Shown here: positions 7,483-11,231 of the stretch, piece after piece
Numbering within the stretch: position 1 is the stretch's first letter
Layout of the letters: each line of letters begins with the position of its first letter
Assembly (NCBI GenBank): GCA_963169595.1
Contig: CAUJFM010000048.1
Span: 1-11,231, forward strand
Reading direction: 5' to 3'
DNA: 11,231 bases
Source of the DNA: Bacteroidota bacterium
Lineage (GTDB): Bacteria; Bacteroidota; Bacteroidia; Flavobacteriales_F; PHOS-HE28
The notes under the pieces: model-generated
Databases searched by the model: none
What the model was told of the DNA's origin: nothing
Seen by the model: only the letters and a program-made list of their open reading frames with translations
Program-made: the position numbers and the translations under genes

Positions 7483-8091
7483 ATGGCACCCCAGGAGCAG
7501 ATCAATCTCTACATCGCCGAGCAGCCCGAGTGGCAGCGCCGCCTGTTGGTGCGCCTGCGCCAGCTCATCCACTCGGTGGACGAGGAGATCACCGAGAACT
7601 GGCGCTGGAACGCGCCCCATTTCGATCGTGAGGGCATCATGGTGGGCATGCATGCCTTCAAGACCTGCGTCAGCGTGTGGTTCCACAAGGGGGCCATGCT
7701 GAAGGACCCCCACGGCCTCTTCAAGCTCAGCGAGAAGGACGAGGAACGGGGCCTGCGCAAGTACAAGATCGCCGAGGGTGAGGTGATCAACGAGAAGGCC
7801 TTCACGGACCTGGTGAAGCAGGCGGTGAAGCTGAACCTGGCCGGCGTGAAGCTGAACGAGGCCAAGCCGGCACGCAAGGCGCTCGTGGTGCCCCCCGAAC
7901 TGGAGAACTGCCTGAAGAAGGACGAACAGGCCCTGTCCAACTGGGAGGGCTTCAGCTACAGCCACAAGAAAGAGTATGTGGAGTGGATCTGCGACGCCAA
8001 GCAGGAGGAGACCCGCAAGCGCCGCGTGGCCCAGGCCCTGGAGATGATCCGCGAAGGGCAGGGCAAGGAGGACAAGCACCGGGTGGGCTGA
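7483..8091 (+). CDS. DUF1801 / YdeI-OmdA family protein
   Basis: This 202-residue soluble protein has two recognisable parts. Residues about 14-115 form a DUF1801 (YdhG-like) domain, with WQRRLLVRLRQLIHSVDEEITENWRWNAPHF and the following strand SVWFHKGAMLKDP. Residues about 135-195 match the YdeI/OmdA (bacteriocin-protection-like) C-terminal helices: VVPPELENCL, a short linker, F-x-x-x-S-x-x-x-K-K-E-Y-V-E-W-I, then EETRKRRVAQALEMI. The combination is common in Bacteroidota. The name bacteriocin-protection comes from distant relatives, and no molecular function is proven. It lies 77 bases after paaJ on the same strand and converges with rpmE2. No link to phenylacetate metabolism is apparent. 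Confidence 0.85.
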   Translation: MAPQEQINLYIAEQPEWQRRLLVRLRQLIHSVDEEITENWRWNAPHFDREGIMVGMHAFKTCVSVWFHKGAMLKDPHGLFKLSEKDEERGLRKYKIAEGEVINEKAFTDLVKQAVKLNLAGVKLNEAKPARKALVVPPELENCLKKDEQALSNWEGFSYSHKKEYVEWICDAKQEETRKRRVAQALEMIREGQGKEDKHRVG

Positions 8092-8115
8092 GCCAACGCC
8101 CGACCTACGGCAACG

Positions 8116-8144
8116 AAAAAGCCCCCGGGAGCACCGGGGGCTTT
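8116..8144. terminator. Bidirectional intrinsic terminator between DUF1801/OmdA gene and rpmE2
   Basis: AAAGCCCCCGG (8118-8128) pairs perfectly with CCGGGGGCTTT (8134-8144) around a GAGCA loop, with extra A residues before it and a T-rich tail after it. The 11-bp stem can stop transcription of both converging genes, which end at 8091 (+) and 8165 (-). Confidence 0.88.
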
Positions 8145-8164
8145 GCTTTTGCTTGGAACGCCGC

Positions 8165-8419
8165 TCACTTCTCGTGGCGGGCGTAGCGCTTCTTGAACTT
8201 GTCCACGCGACCGGCCGTGTCCACCAGCATCATCTTGCCGGTGTAGAAGGGGTGCGAGGTGTGGCTGATATCCAGCTTGATGAGGGGGTACTCGTTCCCG
8301 TCCTCCCACTTGACGGTGTCCTTGGTGTTCGCACAGCTCTTTCCGAGGAACATGTACTCGTTAGACATGTCCTTGAACACCACCGTGCGGTAGTTGGAGG
8401 GGTGGATATCCTTTTTCAT
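8165..8419 (-). CDS. rpmE2: 50S ribosomal protein L31 type B
   Basis: This 84-residue large-subunit ribosomal protein L31 is of the type B (zinc-free) form. It begins MKKDIHPSNYRTVVFKD and contains the signature ISHTSHPFYTGK (51-62) and the end RVDKFKKRYARHEK. Only one cysteine (Cys29) is present, so the CxxC zinc site of type A L31 is missing. In organisms with both types, type B replaces type A under zinc limitation; many Bacteroidota carry it as their L31. The start at 8419 follows a good promoter by 22 bases, and an in-frame upstream extension to 8494 is rejected because it would run through that promoter. It is transcribed divergently from the beta-helix lipoprotein gene. Confidence 0.96.
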   Translation of the reverse strand: MKKDIHPSNYRTVVFKDMSNEYMFLGKSCANTKDTVKWEDGNEYPLIKLDISHTSHPFYTGKMMLVDTAGRVDKFKKRYARHEK

Positions 8420-8441
8420 GACAGCACTTCCGTTGGGGCGG

Positions 8442-8472
8442 CAAAGGTAAGCGGAAAGTTGGGAGTTGCAAG
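8442..8472 (-). promoter_or_regulatory. Promoter of rpmE2 (CTTG / TACCTTTG)
   Basis: On the minus strand, CTTG (8472-8469), a one-mismatch -33 element, is followed after exactly 19 bases by TACCTTTG (8449-8442), an exact -7 consensus. The spacing is that of the Bacteroidota primary sigma factor. The rpmE2 ATG lies 22 bases further on. This is the most complete promoter in the window. Confidence 0.75.
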
Positions 8473-8534
8473 CCCCTTTTGGACCGGCACACAATGATCA
8501 CCGTCCGCGAACGTACCAATTAGCGCCCAACGGC

Positions 8535-8542
8535 CATCTTTG
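8535..8542 (+). promoter_or_regulatory. Possible -7 promoter element CATCTTTG for the beta-helix lipoprotein gene
   Basis: CATCTTTG differs from TAnnTTTG at one base and ends 6 bases before TTG 8549. It overlaps the other candidate start, TTG 8540, and therefore favours 8549. No -33 TTTG is visible at the normal distance. Confidence 0.35.
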
Positions 8543-8548
8543 CACACC

Positions 8549-10039
8549 TTGAACCGCCTCCTCCCCCTCCTGCCGATCCTGATCCTGCTGGTGGCCCTGC
8601 CCGGCTGCCGCAAGGAGGAACTGTTCACCGACGACCCTTCCGTTCAGTTGAACTTCAGCCGCCAGGAGGTGCTCTTCGACACCATCTTCACCACGGTGGG
8701 CTCCGTCACCAAGCGCTTCGTAGCGCGGAACCCCTCCGCCAATGCCGTGCGGGTGGACATCCGCCTGGAGGGCGGCTCCCCCTCCCCCTTCCGCATCAAC
8801 GTGGACGGTGCCTCGGGCATCTCCTTCAACGAGGTGGAGATCCTGGGTGGTGACAGCATCTACGTGTTCGTGGAAGCCACCTTGGGACCGGGCGGCAGCA
8901 ACACGCCCTTCGTCATCGAGGACCGCATCCTGTTCAACACCAACGGGAACGAGCAGCCGGTGAAGCTGGTGGCCTGGGGCCAGGACGCCCACTTCTTCTA
9001 CCCCGACCGCAACATCCCCGGATTGCCCGCCTTCAGCATCATCGCCGGGCTGGACGACAATGGCCAGACCACCTGCGAGACCGTGACCTGGCCGAACGAC
9101 AAACCCTACGTGATCTACGGCTATGCCGTGGTGGACTCGTGCAGCACGCTGATCATCGATCCCGGCGTCCGGGTGCATGTGCACGGCGGAGGCGGCCTGT
9201 GGGTGTACCGCTGGGGCCGCATTCAGGCCAACGGCGAACTGAACGAGCCCATCACCTTCCAGAGCGACCGCCTGGAGCCGGCCTATGCGGACCTGCCCGG
9301 CCAATGGGACCGCATCTGGATCAATGATGGTCCGACCGGGAACGACAACGTGTTCGAGAACGTGGTGGTGAAGAACGCCCTGGTGGGCATCCAGTGCGAG
9401 ACCTGGCCCCTGGTGCCCGATGCGCCCAACAGCGCGGCCAAGGTGGTGCTGAACAACGTGCGCATCCTCAATTGCAGCGCGGCCGGCATCCTCAGCCGTA
9501 ACTTCAGCATCGAGAGCAACAACCTGCTCGTGGGGGATTGCGGCCAGTACAGCGTGGCCCTCACCGGTGGTGGCGATTATTTCTTCAACCACTTCACGAT
9601 CGCCAACCTGTGGGCCTACAACGTGCGGCCGACCCCGGCGTTCTACATGAACAACGTGTACGCGGACATCAACGGAACACTGCAGGTGCGTGAGATCACG
9701 TCCAGCACCATCCAGAACGGGATCATCCACGGCACGCTGCCCAACGAGTTCACCGTGGAGTTCAACAACCTCTCCACGCCCGACCTGCTGTTCCGCAACA
9801 TGCTGCTGAAGACCGACCAGAGTACGAGCAGCAGCCTCTTCGAGCAGGCCACCATCTACCGCAACCAGAGCCCCGGCTTTGCCAGCTCCGTGGACCGGAA
9901 CTTCCACCTGACCGCCGGGTCCTTCGCCCGCAACCGGGGCATCACCAGCACTCCGGAGGCTATCCTGGACCTGGATGGTAACGTCCGCAATTGCGACGGC
10001 GGTGGCTTCGACCTGGGCTGCTACGAGTTCTGCAATTAA
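8549..10039 (+). CDS. Beta-helix surface lipoprotein with choice-of-anchor Q C-terminus
   Basis: This protein of about 496 residues probably sits in the outer membrane. It starts with a lipoprotein signal: NR, a long leucine/isoleucine stretch, then lipobox ALPGC with Cys20. Residues about 28-145 are beta-rich and Ig-like (VQLNFSRQEVLFDTIFTTVG through VKLVAWGQDAHFF). Residues about 185-440 look like a right-handed parallel beta-helix, with short repeats of hydrophobic and asparagine residues (VFENVVVKNALVGIQC, VVLNNVRILNCSAAGI, NFSIESNNLLVGDCG). The last 45 residues, FHLTAGSFARNRGI through DLDGNVRNCDGGGFDLGCYEF, match the choice-of-anchor Q motif. Beta-helix proteins often bind or cut polysaccharides, but no catalytic residues are recognised. 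There is no ATG or GTG start near the signal; the options are TTG 8549 and TTG 8540. Confidence 0.85.
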   Translation: MNRLLPLLPILILLVALPGCRKEELFTDDPSVQLNFSRQEVLFDTIFTTVGSVTKRFVARNPSANAVRVDIRLEGGSPSPFRINVDGASGISFNEVEILGGDSIYVFVEATLGPGGSNTPFVIEDRILFNTNGNEQPVKLVAWGQDAHFFYPDRNIPGLPAFSIIAGLDDNGQTTCETVTWPNDKPYVIYGYAVVDSCSTLIIDPGVRVHVHGGGGLWVYRWGRIQANGELNEPITFQSDRLEPAYADLPGQWDRIWINDGPTGNDNVFENVVVKNALVGIQCETWPLVPDAPNSAAKVVLNNVRILNCSAAGILSRNFSIESNNLLVGDCGQYSVALTGGGDYFFNHFTIANLWAYNVRPTPAFYMNNVYADINGTLQVREITSSTIQNGIIHGTLPNEFTVEFNNLSTPDLLFRNMLLKTDQSTSSSLFEQATIYRNQSPGFASSVDRNFHLTAGSFARNRGITSTPEAILDLDGNVRNCDGGGFDLGCYEFCN

Positions 10040-10040
10040 G

Positions 10041-10188
10041 AGCCTATTTGGGGTCTCCGCATTTGGCTACGCCATGGTCTTTGGCGATCATACGTCGTTG
10101 CGGACCCGTCATGTAGCTCCGGCTCCGCGCCTAGTCTGGTCACCAGATCCACATTGCTCGCTTCAAAAGGGGAGATCCCCAACAGGCT
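10041..10188. repeat. Intergenic element with imperfect terminal inverted repeats
   Basis: This spacer between two converging genes has no coding signal. Its ends, AGCCTATTTGGGGTCTCC (10041-10058) and GGAGATCCCCAACAGGCT (10171-10188), are near-complementary; the second reads AGCCTGTTGGGGATCTCC on the other strand, differing from the first by a few substitutions and one-base indels. The interior contains the small palindrome TCTGGTCACCAGA (about 10135-10147) and short GC-rich repeats. It starts one base after one stop codon and ends just before the other. It could be a MITE- or REP-like repeat, or a large terminator-like structure. No clear target-site duplication is visible. Confidence 0.5.
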
Positions 10189-11231
10189 CTATGCGAGCTC
10201 CAGCAGGAACTTCAGGGTATCCACCCCATCGGCGTAGTCGTTGAGCGCAGGCTGTTGTGCCTGTCCGAAGGGCACATGGCCATGGCCAACGCGGCACTGG
10301 ATGTGGTCGGCCTCCGCGGTGAGGCGCGCCTCCACCTCGGCGGGATCATCGTAGCGCTCGTAGAAGAGAGCGGCCACCGGGCTGGCCAAGGCGGCATCCT
10401 CCTTCAACAGCACGAAGCCGTTCTCCAGGAAGGGCACTTGGTCCAGGAGCCACAGGGCCCGCGTGTAGTCGTAGTTGTTGCCGTACTTGTTGTGGTGCAC
10501 GATGGCGCTCCACGGGAACAGCCCCCGGAACACGCGGTCCAGGTCCATCCCGCGCGGGATGAAGAGCTTGGCCACATTGCGGCAGCCCAGCCCGAAATAG
10601 CGGAACACGTCCTCGCCCAGCGCCTCCAGTTCAGCCTCGGTCTCCGTGCCGTCCAGCACGGCCACGCTCACGCGGCTGCGGCGGACGATGCGCGGCAGAT
10701 GGCCGAAGTAGTGCTCGAAATAGCGGGCGGTGTTGTTGCTGCCGGTGGCGATCACGGCATCCACCTCGCCCAGCTTGTCGGTGGAGAAGTGGATCCGTTC
10801 GGCTGCGCCAGGAGCGAAATGGTCCAGCACCTGCACCAGGGCCGGGATCAGCTCGGGGTCCTGCGAAGAGGTCTTCACGCGGGCGCGGTGACCCGCCAGC
10901 CACACGCAGAGCACATCGTGCAGGCCCACCAGCGGCACGTTGCCCGCGAGCACCAGGCCCACGGTCCGCACCGGATCACGGGGCGCGGCCAGCTGGGGAT
11001 AGGCGCTTGTCCAAGTTCGCAAAGATGCAGGCTCCAGGGCCGCGCCCCAGGCCGCGAATGCATGCCGCACGTTCGCCTCGGTGGCCCAGCCATTGGTCAG
11101 GTGGGCCCGGCGCACCAGTGCATCCAGGTGGTCGTACTCCGGCTGGGCCAGTCCGATGGCGTGGCCCGGCCACGGCGCAGCGGCGCCGATGGCGGCCATC
11201 ACGCGGCCCAATTGCGCCAGGGCGGCCAGGT
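10189..11231 (-). CDS. Acyl-CoA reductase, LuxC family (5' end beyond the window)
   Basis: This gene is partial. The reading frame is open to the right edge (codons for LAALAQLGRVMAAIG), so TTG 11211 or ATG 11199 is not taken as the start, and probably only a few N-terminal residues are missing. LuxC-family enzymes reduce activated fatty acyl groups (acyl-CoA or acyl-protein) with NADPH to aldehydes through a cysteine thioester. Visible marks are the cofactor-fold segment VGLVLAGNVPLVGLHDVLCVWLAGH, the ATGSNNTARYFEHYF motif, and the catalytic cysteine in YFGLGCRNVAKLFIPRG (codon at 10584-10582). Further matches are SAIVHHNKYGNNYDY and the C-terminal GVDTLKFLLE. No other lux genes are visible, so this is the stand-alone type common in Bacteroidota rather than bioluminescence. 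Its physiological substrate is unknown. It converges with the beta-helix gene. Confidence 0.9.
   Translation of the reverse strand, partial: LAALAQLGRVMAAIGAAAPWPGHAIGLAQPEYDHLDALVRRAHLTNGWATEANVRHAFAAWGAALEPASLRTWTSAYPQLAAPRDPVRTVGLVLAGNVPLVGLHDVLCVWLAGHRARVKTSSQDPELIPALVQVLDHFAPGAAERIHFSTDKLGEVDAVIATGSNNTARYFEHYFGHLPRIVRRSRVSVAVLDGTETEAELEALGEDVFRYFGLGCRNVAKLFIPRGMDLDRVFRGLFPWSAIVHHNKYGNNYDYTRALWLLDQVPFLENGFVLLKEDAALASPVAALFYERYDDPAEVEARLTAEADHIQCRVGHGHVPFGQAQQPALNDYADGVDTLKFLLELA

Noticed and set aside
8498..9907. 469-codon minus-strand open frame opposite the beta-helix lipoprotein
   Set aside because: It is an antisense shadow of a gene with a signal peptide and recognisable C-terminal motif; the translation is H/G/V-rich without domains.
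10189..11231. LuxC-like gene as part of a bioluminescence operon
   Set aside because: No luciferase or acyl-transferase genes are present; stand-alone acyl-CoA reductases of this family are common in Bacteroidota.

Overview
This window looks like a chromosomal segment of a GC-rich Bacteroidota bacterium, probably a Flavobacteriales-type lineage. Several start codons are preceded by the Bacteroidota -7 promoter element TAnnTTTG, and clear Shine-Dalgarno sequences are absent. The neighbours also fit that phylum: type B ribosomal protein L31, a lipoprotein ending in a choice-of-anchor Q motif, and DUF2461, DUF1801/OmdA and LuxC-type acyl-CoA reductase genes. The species cannot be named from the sequence.

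Layout. Positions 1-276 hold an AT-rich folded element (about 9-141) that resembles an integron attC site, then a promoter-like TAGCTTTG. A putatively exported WG-repeat-like protein (277-1146) and a small unknown protein (1246-1479) follow; the first is less GC-biased than what comes after. From 1540 the window is dominated by phenylacetate degradation genes: paaD (1540-2025), paaG (2106-2885), paaH (3028-4191) and, further on, paaI (5757-6197) with paaJ (6200-7405). A YceI lipoprotein gene (+) and a DUF2461 gene (-) interrupt the cluster at 4294-5689; they converge on a bidirectional terminator. After paaJ come a DUF1801/OmdA gene (+) and rpmE2 (-), converging on a second terminator, then a beta-helix lipoprotein (8549-10039) that has only TTG start codons. 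A 148-bp spacer with imperfect terminal inverted repeats follows, and then an acyl-CoA reductase gene (-) that runs off the right edge.

How the genes work together. PaaD supports assembly of the phenylacetyl-CoA epoxidase. PaaG isomerises the ring epoxide to oxepin-CoA. PaaH oxidises 3-hydroxyadipyl-CoA, and PaaJ performs the two thiolytic cleavages that release acetyl-CoA and succinyl-CoA. PaaI hydrolyses dead-end hydroxyphenylacetyl-CoA esters and so spares CoA. The epoxidase subunits (paaABCE), ring-opening enzyme (paaZ), ligase (paaK) and hydratase (paaF) are not in the window, so the pathway must be completed elsewhere.

No convincing wholly new system is visible. The parts most worth a second look are the attC-like element with its downstream gene, the 10041-10188 inverted-repeat element, and the very short spacing between -7 promoter motifs and start codons, which suggests leaderless mRNAs.
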